From Lutispora saccharofermentans (lineage in GTDB: Bacteria > Bacillota > Clostridia > Lutisporales > Lutisporaceae): a stretch of 39,252 bases of DNA. The translations under genes and the position numbers were made by a program. Below, piece by piece: positions 1 through 9,100 of this stretch. Position 1 is the stretch's first letter. Each line of letters starts with the position of its first letter. The notes below the pieces were generated by a model. That model saw only the letters and a list, made by a program, of their open reading frames with translations. It made no database searches and was not told the DNA's origin. The stretch is from contig NZ_JAJEKE010000028.1 of assembly GCF_024363565.1 (NCBI RefSeq), positions 1 through 39,252 on the forward strand, given 5' to 3'.

Positions 1-50
1 TTGCATTACATGCATAAAGATATACGCCTTCAGCATATTTATACCTCTTA

Positions 51-80
51 AGCATTGAATAAATTTCTATATTCATACAA
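51..80 (+). promoter_or_regulatory. Candidate sigma-G-type promoter of the germination operon
   Basis: CATACAA at 74-80 resembles the forespore sigma-G -10 (CATACTA), and AGCATT at 51-56 lies 17 bp upstream as a weak -35. GerA-type operons are normally transcribed by sigma-G, which makes the match more believable. The -35 half is poor, so this is tentative. Confidence 0.3.
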
Positions 81-93
81 ATAATGAATATAG
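67..93. repeat. 10-bp inverted repeat before gerKA
   Basis: CTATATTCAT (67-76) and ATGAATATAG (84-93) are perfect inverted copies around a 7-nt loop. The palindrome covers the candidate -10 and the expected transcription start of the germination operon. It could be a repressor site or a leader hairpin. There is no T-run, so it is not a terminator. Confidence 0.5.
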
Positions 94-135
94 GCTATTC
101 AACGCAGCCTAAAAATTACATATCGAGTGGTAAAG

Positions 136-1587
136 ATGGAATTGATATCTGAAAATTTGAAGCTTATCCTTGGAAAAAGCAATGACATTGTTTTTACAGA
201 AATATATATCAACGGAGATGAAAGGATCACAGCAACCTTGTTATTCGTTGACGGACTTATTGACAGGAATGCTGTCAATAACGACATATTAAAGCCTCTC
301 GCAGAAGAATCAAAGCTAAGCAAATCGAAAAATATAAAAGATATCATCGAATTGATCAATCATGGTGCTGTATATTACCATGCACAAAAAATCAGAAATA
401 ATTTGGATGATGTAATAAATGATGTGCTTACAGGAAACACTGCTTTGATTTTTGACAAGGAAAAAACAGCTTTAACCTTTGATACCAGGGGCTACGAAAA
501 GAGGAGCATCACTGAGCCCACCAATGAAAGCGTCATAAAGGGTGCAAAAGACTCCTTCATCGAAAATTTAAGGACAAATACCGCAACGGTCAGAAATAAA
601 ATACAGACCAAAAACCTGATCATCCGGGAAACGATCATAGGAAAACAGACCTTAACGCCTGTTGCAATGGTCTATATGGACGGCATTACCAATATTGATC
701 TGGTGAATGAGGTTAAGGAGAGATTGGATAAGATCGATATTGAAGGGATAACATCGGTAGGCTTTATTGAAGAATATATTATAGAGCGAAAATATTCTCC
801 TTTTCCGCAGGTGATCAGTACGGAAAGGCCGGATAAATTTTGTGCCAATATACTTGAAGGCCGTATAGGAATCATCATTGGAGGCTATCCTGTCTCTTAT
901 ATCATACCGGCTACATTGGCACAATTCTTCCAGGCTCCCGAGGACTATGGACAAAATTATATTAACGGTTCTTTTATAAGAATTTTAAGATATGTCCTGC
1001 TGTTTATTACACTGCTTTTGCCTGCAATATATATCGTCCTCGTACAATTCAACCAGGGTATGATACCAAGTGAACTGGCTATTTCTATCGCTTCTACAGA
1101 GGAAGGTGTCCCATTTCCTTCATTTATACAGGTGATCTTTATGGTTTTAGCCTTTGAGGTGCTCCAAGAAGCTGGAATTCGCCTTCCCAGAATCACCGGG
1201 CAGATCGTTCCCATAGTAGGTGCCCTGATCGTCGGAGATGCAGCCGTCAAAGCCAGCATGATTTCTCCCATCGTTGTCATCATAATCGCAGCTACAGCAG
1301 TAGCAAGCTACACCATGCCCAATGATGATGTCCGGCTTGCATTAAGAGTATGGCGGCTTTTAGTCATTATACTCAGCAGTATATTGGGTCTGATCGGACT
1401 GAGCATTGGAATCATCCTCTTTTTACATCACCTTTGCAGGATTGAAACCTTTGGAATCCCTTACCTGTCTCCCTTTGCCGGGATCGATAGGGAAGAGCTT
1501 AAGGATACCTTGATCCGTCTTCCGCTTTCATGGTATAAAAAACGACCTCCTACCCTTAAATCCGCGAACAAAAGAAGACAAAAATGA
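136..1587 (+). CDS. gerKA: Spore germination protein, GerA/GerKA family
   Basis: This is the A subunit of a GerA-type germinant receptor, which sits in the spore inner membrane and helps trigger germination when nutrients bind. The roughly 483-residue product has the family layout. It has a long hydrophilic N-terminal half, then hydrophobic segments (about residues 285-310, 330-350, 360-395 and 410-435), and a short basic C-terminal tail ending in KRRQK. The conserved region with GFIEEYI and FPQVISTERPD is recognisable near the middle. I chose ATG 136 over GTG 127 because GAGTGG at 125-130 can act as a weak binding site for it. The stop codon region overlaps the start of the next frame, so translation is probably coupled to gerKC. 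Length fits the family. The ligand cannot be read from sequence. Confidence 0.93.
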   Translation: MELISENLKLILGKSNDIVFTEIYINGDERITATLLFVDGLIDRNAVNNDILKPLAEESKLSKSKNIKDIIELINHGAVYYHAQKIRNNLDDVINDVLTGNTALIFDKEKTALTFDTRGYEKRSITEPTNESVIKGAKDSFIENLRTNTATVRNKIQTKNLIIRETIIGKQTLTPVAMVYMDGITNIDLVNEVKERLDKIDIEGITSVGFIEEYIIERKYSPFPQVISTERPDKFCANILEGRIGIIIGGYPVSYIIPATLAQFFQAPEDYGQNYINGSFIRILRYVLLFITLLLPAIYIVLVQFNQGMIPSELAISIASTEEGVPFPSFIQVIFMVLAFEVLQEAGIRLPRITGQIVPIVGALIVGDAAVKASMISPIVVIIIAATAVASYTMPNDDVRLALRVWRLLVIILSSILGLIGLSIGIILFLHHLCRIETFGIPYLSPFAGIDREELKDTLIRLPLSWYKKRPPTLKSANKRRQK

Positions 1588-1601
1588 TGGAAGGTGTGCA
1601 G

Positions 1602-2786
1602 ATGAAGAGAATACTATTCAGTATTTTGGTCTTGATAATGATTGCTTTTACCGGTTGTGATGACGGTATAACAAATTATAAAAACATCGATGAAATCATC
1701 TTCGCCAGGGTACTTGCTATTGATAAAGCAAATACCGACAGCAATGATGTGAGCATTACTGCAGCCTACCAGGTATCGACAAGCGGAGGGTCAGGCGATC
1801 CGTCCGCTAAGAAAAAGCAGGCTGATGTCATAACCTCCGAGGGGAAAACATTATTTGACGCGGTCAGGAATTTTAATTCATTCTCGGATAGAAAAATATT
1901 TTTGGGACAGGTTGACTTTATCTTGTTCAGTGAAGACATTGCAAAAGATGGATTGCTGAAATACATTGATTTCTTTGCGCGGTATTATGAGGTAAACCTG
2001 AATACGGATATTTTTATAGTAAAAAATACTACTGCAAAGGAACTTTTGGATACGGCCGTGAAAAATGAATATTTTGTATCTAAATACTTGAAAAGCCTGC
2101 TTGAAAATTCCAGGTATTTATCGATATCCAGCGGAGTTAAATTAAAGGATATCATAAGATCGCTGGATAAGAGCTATATATCCCCGTATCTTCCTTCGCT
2201 CAGGATTAAAGAAAGCTTGAATGAAGATGGAGAGAATGATATTGAAATGGATGGATATGCAATTTTTGACGGCGAAAAACTGATCGGATACTTCACTGAA
2301 AAAGAAGCAAGAGGCTTTAACTGGATAACAAACAAGGTTATATCCGGGGTGATACTGGTCAAAGGAAAGGACGGAAAAGATATTTCCTTGGAGATCCATT
2401 CTTCCAGGACAAAGATCCGCCCCGTGTTTGATAACAATAACCTTGCTGTTACGGTTTCTGTGGATATGTCCAGCAATATAAGCGAGCAGACCTCCTCAGA
2501 GGATATATATAACGAGCAAACCCTTGAATACTTAAAGAATCAGCAGGAACAGATCATCAAGCGGGAAATAGAGAAAGCCCTTGCATTGGCAAAAGATAAG
2601 CATACAGATGTCTTTGGCATTGGAGACATAATATATCACAAGCATCCAATCAAATGGCAAGGTCTGGAGAATACTTGGATGGAGGCCTTTGCAAACCTGA
2701 AAACCGATGTAGAGGTTGCCTCGGATATCAAAAGAACATATATCACTAAACAGCCCACAAGGAGTGAAAACATTAGAAACCGATGA
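1602..2786 (+). CDS. gerKC: Spore germination lipoprotein, Ger(x)C family
   Basis: This is the C subunit of the germinant receptor, a lipoprotein anchored at the outer face of the spore inner membrane. The first 19 residues form a lipoprotein signal peptide with lipobox FTGC (Cys19 lipidated). The conserved N-terminal IDEIIFARVLAIDKA and the segment TSEGKTLFDAVRNF are typical of Ger(x)C proteins. The C-terminal domain contains the long helical EYLKNQQEQIIKREIEKALA segment. ATG 1602 is chosen because GGAAGG lies just upstream and the signal peptide begins there; an in-frame ATG at 1584 would add six residues before it. Mature length of about 376 residues is normal. It overlaps the next gene by the ATGA motif. 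Confidence 0.93.
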   Translation: MKRILFSILVLIMIAFTGCDDGITNYKNIDEIIFARVLAIDKANTDSNDVSITAAYQVSTSGGSGDPSAKKKQADVITSEGKTLFDAVRNFNSFSDRKIFLGQVDFILFSEDIAKDGLLKYIDFFARYYEVNLNTDIFIVKNTTAKELLDTAVKNEYFVSKYLKSLLENSRYLSISSGVKLKDIIRSLDKSYISPYLPSLRIKESLNEDGENDIEMDGYAIFDGEKLIGYFTEKEARGFNWITNKVISGVILVKGKDGKDISLEIHSSRTKIRPVFDNNNLAVTVSVDMSSNISEQTSSEDIYNEQTLEYLKNQQEQIIKREIEKALALAKDKHTDVFGIGDIIYHKHPIKWQGLENTWMEAFANLKTDVEVASDIKRTYITKQPTRSENIRNR

Positions 2787-2983
2787 TTTTATTAGCTGTA
2801 TTGATTATTGGGATTAGCTTTATAGAAATAAAAAAGCGTCTTAGAAATTGGAGCAAAAATGAAATGGCAGTTTTTTTTGCTTCGCTATTGGCTGCATTTG
2901 CTATGGGGGTTTACTATTTGTCAAACCCTCATAGAAGCAGCTTTACTAAAATACTCTTAAGCATACTCCATATACCACAGTAG
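2783..2983 (+). CDS. Small membrane protein inside the germination operon
   Basis: This 66-residue protein has two hydrophobic stretches (about residues 1-15 and 28-46) separated by a basic segment KKRLRNWSKNE. It starts within the stop codon of gerKC (ATGA overlap) and ends 16 bp before gerKB, so it is clearly co-translated with the receptor genes. Small two-helix proteins occupy a similar place in other ger operons, for example the GerD/2Tm-type accessory subunits described in Bacillus. I cannot show homology to those from sequence alone. The most likely role is an accessory or modulating subunit of the receptor. Confidence 0.75.
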   Translation: MILLAVLIIGISFIEIKKRLRNWSKNEMAVFFASLLAAFAMGVYYLSNPHRSSFTKILLSILHIPQ

Positions 2984-2999
2984 AGGGGAATAAAGGCAT

Positions 3000-4088
3000 A
3001 TGACCACAGATAAGAATAAAATATCCGTAAGGCGGGCCATGCTTTTGTACTTGACGACTACCTTCCCTTTGGCACAAAGACTGATTCCTATCTATTCAGC
3101 CCGGAACGGGAAACAGGCAGGATGGCTTTCACCTGTGATCTCTATTGTCTTTTTGCTGCTGCTGGCTCTGATCGTTGACCGTTTATACAAAGCCTTTGAC
3201 GGTCTTTCCTTCATGGATATTGTCTGCGAGATCACAGGCAAAGCTGTCGGAAAGATTATCTGCGGGATCTGGGGACTATGGATTTTGATAGAGCTTTCAA
3301 AATTTGTGCGGTATTTTGCTGAAAGAACAGTCTCAACTATCATGACCGATACAAAGGTCGATATATTGATTGCCATAATATTGGTAACCGTGGCGATAGG
3401 ATTGTACTCCGGAATAATAGTTTTATGCAGGATGAATGAGATCATATTGCCCATTACCATACTTGCTTTCCTGACGGTTGCATTGATGATCGCCCCTAAT
3501 GTCAAGACTTTGTATTTAACCCCTATAAGCCGTCTGGATATCATTCCTGCTCTAAAAGCAAGTGTTGGCACCACAGGCATTTGGGCTTATTACCTGGTGA
3601 TATTCTTTATCAGCGACGGGTTTACCAATAAAAATCACTTAAAATCAGAGAGCATCAAAATAATATTTTTTTTGGCAGTGATAACTCTTATGCTTAATAT
3701 CATGACCATAGGAGTTTTTGATCACTCTGTTGTAGAGAGGCTGCATTCTCCGTATATGGTAGCCATCAAAGAGATATCGGTCTTTAACACCTTCCAGAAA
3801 TCCGAGCCTTTTGCAGCGGCCTTGTGGGTCCTGGAGGATTTCCTTTTATTCTCTGTGTTTTCGTATGCCTTTTTAAACATATTAAGATCGTTGTTCGGAT
3901 TATCGGATATAAATTTTCTGATTGCACCTACGCTGATCTTCGTCTATTTCTTTAGCCTGTTTATTGCCGAAAGCAGGTTTGAGCTGGAGAACTTCTCCAA
4001 CCTTATAGCCATACCAACGAATATCATACTTTTTATTGTGTTGCCGGCAATTTTGTTCCTGGTGGGAAAAATACGAAGGAAAGTATGA
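3000..4088 (+). CDS. gerKB: Spore germination permease-like subunit, GerAB/GerKB family
   Basis: This is the B subunit of the germinant receptor. It belongs to the amino-acid/polyamine/organocation transporter superfamily and is thought to bind germinant. The 362-residue product is hydrophobic throughout, with about ten membrane segments. It carries the family start pattern (RRAMLLYLTTTFPLAQRLIP) and a C-terminal helix ending GKIRRKV. It is the last gene of the four-gene operon and is followed by a hairpin and T-run. The C-terminal third has a second, decayed copy near 9.5-9.7 kb. The start at 3000 has GAGGGG and AAAGG upstream. Confidence 0.93.
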   Translation: MTTDKNKISVRRAMLLYLTTTFPLAQRLIPIYSARNGKQAGWLSPVISIVFLLLLALIVDRLYKAFDGLSFMDIVCEITGKAVGKIICGIWGLWILIELSKFVRYFAERTVSTIMTDTKVDILIAIILVTVAIGLYSGIIVLCRMNEIILPITILAFLTVALMIAPNVKTLYLTPISRLDIIPALKASVGTTGIWAYYLVIFFISDGFTNKNHLKSESIKIIFFLAVITLMLNIMTIGVFDHSVVERLHSPYMVAIKEISVFNTFQKSEPFAAALWVLEDFLLFSVFSYAFLNILRSLFGLSDINFLIAPTLIFVYFFSLFIAESRFELENFSNLIAIPTNIILFIVLPAILFLVGKIRRKV

Positions 4089-4124
4089 GAAGCCGGCAGA
4101 AGGCTTCCTGGCTCTGCTTTTTTA
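4089..4124 (+). terminator. Terminator of the germination operon
   Basis: GCAGA (4096-4100) pairs with TCTGC (4113-4117) and is followed at once by TTTTTT. An alternative stem GAAGCC/GGCTTC also exists. It lies directly after the gerKB stop and between convergent genes. The start of this structure is also present after the gerKB remnant at 9.68 kb. Confidence 0.7.
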
Positions 4125-4841
4125 TAATGTATAATTTATGGCCTTTCCGGGACAAGCTTCAGCGGCCTTGCTTACCTTTTCAGCTATAGGCCCTGCAATA
4201 GCTTCCTTTCTTGCAACAGCTTTTTTGCCCTCCATATAAAATATCTTGGGACATATATTCACACATACACCGCAACCTATGCAATAATCCTGATTTACGC
4301 TTACTGCCTGGCCATCAGTTTCCAGTTCCTGAGGCATATCCTCTTTCTTAACGGCCTTAGCTATAAAATATGCCATTATAAATATGGATATAGTGGTCAA
4401 TACCCATCTCATAGCCATAAATTTGGGTCCCAAGAATTTTGCCTCATTGGCAAGCATAGGCACCTTAATTACCGCCCATGTGCTGAGGACAATTACGATA
4501 TTGGCTATGCCTGCACCTTTTTTCAGCAGCATCCTGCACACGGGAAAAGCCGCATAAATAGGCCCCGCTGAAAAGCTGCCCAATAAAAATGCAAATATAT
4601 TGCCCTTAAAGCCAGATTTTTCTCCAAAGCTGTTGATTATTACCTCTTTAGGCACCCAGGCTTCTGCAAGGGAAGTAAGAATAAATATTACAGGCATTAT
4701 CATAAGCATTTCGAAAACATAATACATACTGTTGTTTACAGCTGCAAGAGCTTTGTCAGGCATTGTTGCAAACAATATCCCGTAAGCCAAAATCACTGCA
4801 GATAAAAGCTTATTCTTTTTAACTTTTTCAAATATCTTCAT
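4122..4841 (-). CDS. Permease half with fused C-terminal [4Fe-4S] ferredoxin domain
   Basis: Residues about 1-175 are membrane-embedded and resemble one half of the ArsP/YraQ permease family (DUF318), with the segment GSFSAGPIYAAFPVCRMLLKKG. After a linker, residues about 190-239 form a single-cluster ferredoxin: CIGCGVCVNICP followed by EACPGKAI supplies four cysteines. ATG 4841 is chosen because GGGGG precedes it and it overlaps the stop of the upstream gene as ATGA, so the two permease pieces are co-translated. A transporter half joined to a redox domain suggests transport tied to, or sensed through, an iron-sulfur cluster. The substrate is unknown; arsenic or another metal(loid) organic compound is only a family-based guess. 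Orientation is divergent from the Crp/Fnr gene. Confidence 0.75.
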   Translation of the reverse strand: MKIFEKVKKNKLLSAVILAYGILFATMPDKALAAVNNSMYYVFEMLMIMPVIFILTSLAEAWVPKEVIINSFGEKSGFKGNIFAFLLGSFSAGPIYAAFPVCRMLLKKGAGIANIVIVLSTWAVIKVPMLANEAKFLGPKFMAMRWVLTTISIFIMAYFIAKAVKKEDMPQELETDGQAVSVNQDYCIGCGVCVNICPKIFYMEGKKAVARKEAIAGPIAEKVSKAAEACPGKAINYTL

Positions 4842-5335
4842 GCTATAACCCCCATAATAAATGCAATAATTAATGCGAATACAAAGCTCAGTGAGTTCCT
4901 CCATAATGCAAATTTAAGACCCAGTTCCTTCTTTTCCAATGGAAAAGTCACAAAGCCTACCATGGTAAGGGTTGTCAAGAATGCTACGGCAGGTACTATG
5001 CTGGCGCCAACTTTGACCAATGAGCCCACTAATGGAAAAGCAATGAATGCCGGTATTAAAGTGACGCTGCCTGCAAGAGCTGATATGACTGTGGCAAGAA
5101 ATACATTGGATTTGCCCAAAAAGGTTCTTATAGTCTCCGGTGGTATAAAGGTTAGTATCAAGCCTATGAGAAACAATATTCCCATAAGGTCTCCCAAGAG
5201 CCCTCCCATCATGCCCTTTGCTATTTTGGTGGAATTCAGGGTTTTCTTTTTGTCCTTAAACAAAAAGAATAAAAATAGGCCTGCCGTAATGAGCCATAAT
5301 GATAAAGTAAATATGTCCAGCTTAGGTAATTTCAT
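4838..5335 (-). CDS. Permease half, ArsP/YraQ (DUF318)-like
   Basis: This 165-residue protein has four to five hydrophobic helices. One segment (GSVTLIPAFIAFPLVGSLVKVG) mirrors the SAGPIYAAFPVCRMLLKKG segment of its partner, as expected for the two inverted halves of a permease that is a single chain in many bacteria. It is the first gene of the pair and overlaps the second by four bases. A good GGAGG site lies just before its ATG. About 95 bp separates it from the divergent Crp/Fnr regulator, with a palindrome between. The family call is by pattern, so moderately sure; the substrate is unknown. Confidence 0.7.
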   Translation of the reverse strand: MKLPKLDIFTLSLWLITAGLFLFFLFKDKKKTLNSTKIAKGMMGGLLGDLMGILFLIGLILTFIPPETIRTFLGKSNVFLATVISALAGSVTLIPAFIAFPLVGSLVKVGASIVPAVAFLTTLTMVGFVTFPLEKKELGLKFALWRNSLSFVFALIIAFIMGVIA

Positions 5336-5392
5336 TGGTCAACCTCCTATTTTGATAATATGTTTAATGTTATAATAAAAATGAAATATACA

Positions 5393-5410
5393 CAGTTACC
5401 AAGGTAACTG
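5393..5410. promoter_or_regulatory. Palindromic operator between permease pair and Crp/Fnr gene
   Basis: CAGTTACC and GGTAACTG are perfect 8-bp inverted arms separated by AA. The site lies 22 bp before the Crp/Fnr start and 57 bp before the divergent permease start. Two-fold symmetry and position fit a Crp/Fnr-family dimer site. TATAAT at 5371-5376 lies next to it. The sequence differs from the classic FNR site TTGAT-N4-ATCAA, so the regulator probably has its own specificity. Confidence 0.6.
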
Positions 5411-5432
5411 GCTGTTGTAAATAGGAGATAGT

Positions 5433-6107
5433 ATGAGTATTAAGGAGCTTTCAGAACTTATTAAGCTAAATCCGTTATTCCGAAATATAACACCTGAAGA
5501 GATAGAGCAGCTTTTTTCCAGCGACAATTATAGAATTGATAAATACACCAAGGATTCCATTATATATTTTCAAAATGAAAAATGCAGCTCCTTGGACATG
5601 CTGCTTTCCGGCACTGTCGTAGTTCAAAGCATCAATAAGGATGGAAATGTTCTTACAATATCTGAATTCGCAAAGGGTGATATTATAGGCCTTAATCTCT
5701 TATTTTCCCAAAAATGTAATTATCCTATGACCATAATTTCAAAATCAGATTCTATAATCCTCCATATGAAAAAAGAGATAATCATCGAGTTATCCATGAG
5801 AAAAAAAGATTTTTTGCTGATGGTGCTTCAATATTTATCAGACAGATCGGTTTTGCTGACAGATAAAATTAAGCTTATATCCGGCAAAAGTATAAGACAG
5901 TTGATATTGGACTTTTTAACTTATGAATACCACATTCAAGGAAACAGCAAGATAAAACTGATTAAAACAAAGAAAGAGCTGGCAGAAAAATTTGGAATAC
6001 AAAGAACCTCCCTCTCCCGAGAATTGCAAAAAATGAGAGAGGAAGGCATGATTGACTATGACAGGGATCATATATTTATAAAGGATGTTGCTATTCTGAG
6101 CAAATAG
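5433..6107 (+). CDS. Crp/Fnr-family transcriptional regulator
   Basis: The 224-residue protein has an N-terminal cyclic-nucleotide-binding-like beta barrel (about residues 15-120), a dimer helix (about 120-150) and a C-terminal winged helix. The latter includes KKELAEKFGIQRTSLSRELQKMREEG, a typical Crp-type recognition region. No FNR-type cysteine cluster is present at the N-terminus; isolated cysteines lie at NEKCSS and SQKCNY. The effector is therefore not predictable. It is divergent from the permease-ferredoxin pair with a shared palindrome, so local control of that pair and autoregulation are likely. AGGAG precedes the ATG. Confidence 0.88.
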   Translation: MSIKELSELIKLNPLFRNITPEEIEQLFSSDNYRIDKYTKDSIIYFQNEKCSSLDMLLSGTVVVQSINKDGNVLTISEFAKGDIIGLNLLFSQKCNYPMTIISKSDSIILHMKKEIIIELSMRKKDFLLMVLQYLSDRSVLLTDKIKLISGKSIRQLILDFLTYEYHIQGNSKIKLIKTKKELAEKFGIQRTSLSRELQKMREEGMIDYDRDHIFIKDVAILSK

Positions 6108-6121
6108 ATAATAAGTTTTTA

Positions 6122-9100
6122 TCACTGGAACAATCCTATTATCTCCTGAGGTGTCATTTTTGCCAGCATGGTTTCGCCGGGCTGTATTACCGCTTCGATC
6201 ATCTCTTTCTTTTTCTGCTGCAGTTCAAATACCTTCTCCTCTATAGTGCCTCGAGTTATAAGCTTAACCACATAAACAACATTTTTTTGTCCTATTCTGT
6301 AGGCCCGGTCTGAAGCTTGATCTTCCACTGCCGGATTCCACCAGGGGTCAAAATGGATTACCATATCTGCTCCTGTAAGATTGAGTCCTGTGCCTCCGGC
6401 CTTCAGGGAGATGAGAAAAACCTTTCCTATCCCATTATTAAACGACTGGACCATTTCTCCGCGAAGCTCCGATTTTGTACTTCCATCTAAATAAAAATAC
6501 TCTATTTTTTGCTTTTCCAAATGCTTTCTGATGATTGAAAGCATGGAGGTAAATTGAGAGAACAACAAAATTCTGTGGCCGCTTGCCAAAGCTTCTTCTA
6601 ACAGTTCTTCCAGCAATAGCATTTTACCGCTGCCTCCGGTGTAATTATCGATGAACAGCCCCGGATGGCAGCAAATCTGTCTGAGCCTGGTGAGCACTGC
6701 CAATATTTTTATCTGGCTTCTCTCCAAGCCTTTATCTTCAATTTCTTTGGATACCTCGCCTTTAGCTTGCTCCAAATATGCCATATATATTTTCTTTTGT
6801 TCATCTGTAAGCTCAGAAACCATCTTGCTTTCAATCTTTTCGGGCAATTCCTTCAGCACTTCCTTCTTCATTCTTCTCAGAACGAAGGGCTTTATTTGCT
6901 TGCCCAATTCCCGCAATGCCTTTTCGTCTTTTTCCCGAATAATCGGCTTCTCATATTTCTTTACAAACTTACCGTGGGATAATAAATATCCGGGAAGTAT
7001 AAAATCAAATATTGACCATAATTCAGTCAATGAATTTTCAATAGGAGTACCGGTTAGGGCAAAGAAGCCTTTTGCCTTTAGTATTTTTACTGATTTGGCA
7101 TTTATGGAATCCGGATTTTTAATATGCTGGGCTTCATCCAAAAAGCAATAGGAGAATTTCATTCCCCTATACAAATCAATATCCCTGCGGATCAATGGAT
7201 AAGATGTAACTACCATATCAGCACCAGTGACATCTTTTAATAATTCCTGCCTGTCTTTAGGCAAGCCGGCTACTACCATTACGTTCATATCAGGCACAAA
7301 CTTCCTAGCTTCTGCTTGCCAATTATAGATCAAAGATGTCGGAGCCACTACCAATACAGGCTCTACGCCTTTTTCTTTTTCTGATACTATAAATGCCAAG
7401 GCCTCCAGAGTTTTTCCCAAACCCATGTCATCTGCCAGGATACCGCCCAGGCCATAAGCTGCAAGAGTTTTCAGCCACTTAAAGCCTACCTTTTGGTAAT
7501 CTCTGAGGATGTTTCCCAGATCTCCGGGAATTTCAAAATCCATATCCTTAGGCTCCTGAATATTTTGCACCATTTGCTTGAAGGCAATATTTCTTTCTAT
7601 GTTTACCAGGTTGGACTCACGGAGCTTTTTATCTAGATATAGAGCTCTATACTTCGGAAGCTCCAGAGTTTCACCCTTCAGATCATTCCCTGATATATGG
7701 AGGTGCTCTAAAAGCTCCGATACTTCTATGATCTCCGATGCCTCAAGAGGCATAAAGGAGCCGTCTTTCAATCGATGATACTTCTTTTTTTCTCTTATGG
7801 AATTGAATATGCTTTGCAGTTCATCTCTGTCTACGCCTTCAAAGGTAAAGGAAAACTGCAGCAAGTCCGACCCTTCATTCAGTCTTACTCTCCCCGAGAA
7901 GGAGCGCGGGTCCTTTATGGTCATCCTTTTGAAAGCATCTGAATAATAAACCTTCGATAGTTTTTGCAATTGGGGCAATATCTCATTGAGAAAAATAAAT
8001 ATCTTATCTTCCTCTTCTAAATAAACTTTATCTTTAAGTATTTTAAATTCTGCTTTTTCCAACAACCCGATTATGTTTCTTTCTTTCTCCGCATCCCGTA
8101 TGAGTATTCTGCCATTTGGCGAATCATCGGATTTTGCAAGGAAAGGATCAACAACTTCCTCTCCGTAGCAAAACTCTATCCTGGCTGAAATTCCAGAGTC
8201 CAGCTTATCAAAATATACCCTTGAATTTAACTCCTGCTGATAAAAGCTCCGCTCCAGATTTGGATCTATATATACTTCTCCGGCTTTTTTTATGTAAGGC
8301 AATATCTCCGATACAAATCTTTCCTTGTCATGAGAAGAAAAAACCATCTCCTGGTTGTGTTTAGCTACCATGGAGTTAAAAAAGGGGACAAAAGCCTGTT
8401 TTTGCTTATGCGAGGGCTTATAGATCTTTCCTTCACAAAGAAAATATTCTCCCCCTTTAGTCAATGGATATAAGGAGTCGTCAATGCTCAAATTCAACAC
8501 CATATTTTCATTTTTGTTATATAGCCTGAACTTAAGCGGAATATCCTCTTCCCATACTTTCATATCGGTCATATCGCTGTCAAAGAACTTAAAATCAAAA
8601 GGCTTATCCTTTAATATTTCGAAAAGCCTCATCAATATCGTATCAGATATGTAAAGCTTCCTGCCCTTAAAAGCACTTGGATTGCCATATCCGTAGGAGC
8701 TCATTGCCATAATAACCTGTTCATTATCATATTGTTCTTTTATCAGCTTGATGATCTGCTGATCCGCTTCAGAAAAACCATGTTCATCAGGATCAAAGGT
8801 AAAGCTTTTGCCATATTGGATCAGCTTTCTTTCATTCAGATCCTTGATAAAATCTTTGAGGCTTTTTACCACATATAATCTTTCTTCCCCTATTCGGAGT
8901 TCTATAGAAAAATTATTCCTCCTATAGCCCCCTTCCATCTCCAAAAGCAGCTTCAGTTTTATCTCTTTTAAAGCCGGTTTAACCTGCAAGGCATCAAAAA
9001 AATTGAATATCTCTTTGTTTGGATTGATTTGCAAGGGCTTTTTGTCAGATTTGATCATGTCTCCTTTTTTGCCGAAGAATCCTTGGGCAGCCTTAAGCAC

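Noticed and set aside
3092..3580. 162-codon frame antisense to gerKB
   Set aside because: It lies wholly inside a well-supported gene and its product has no recognisable pattern; the same holds for other long antisense frames such as 27966-28676 and 29384-29848.
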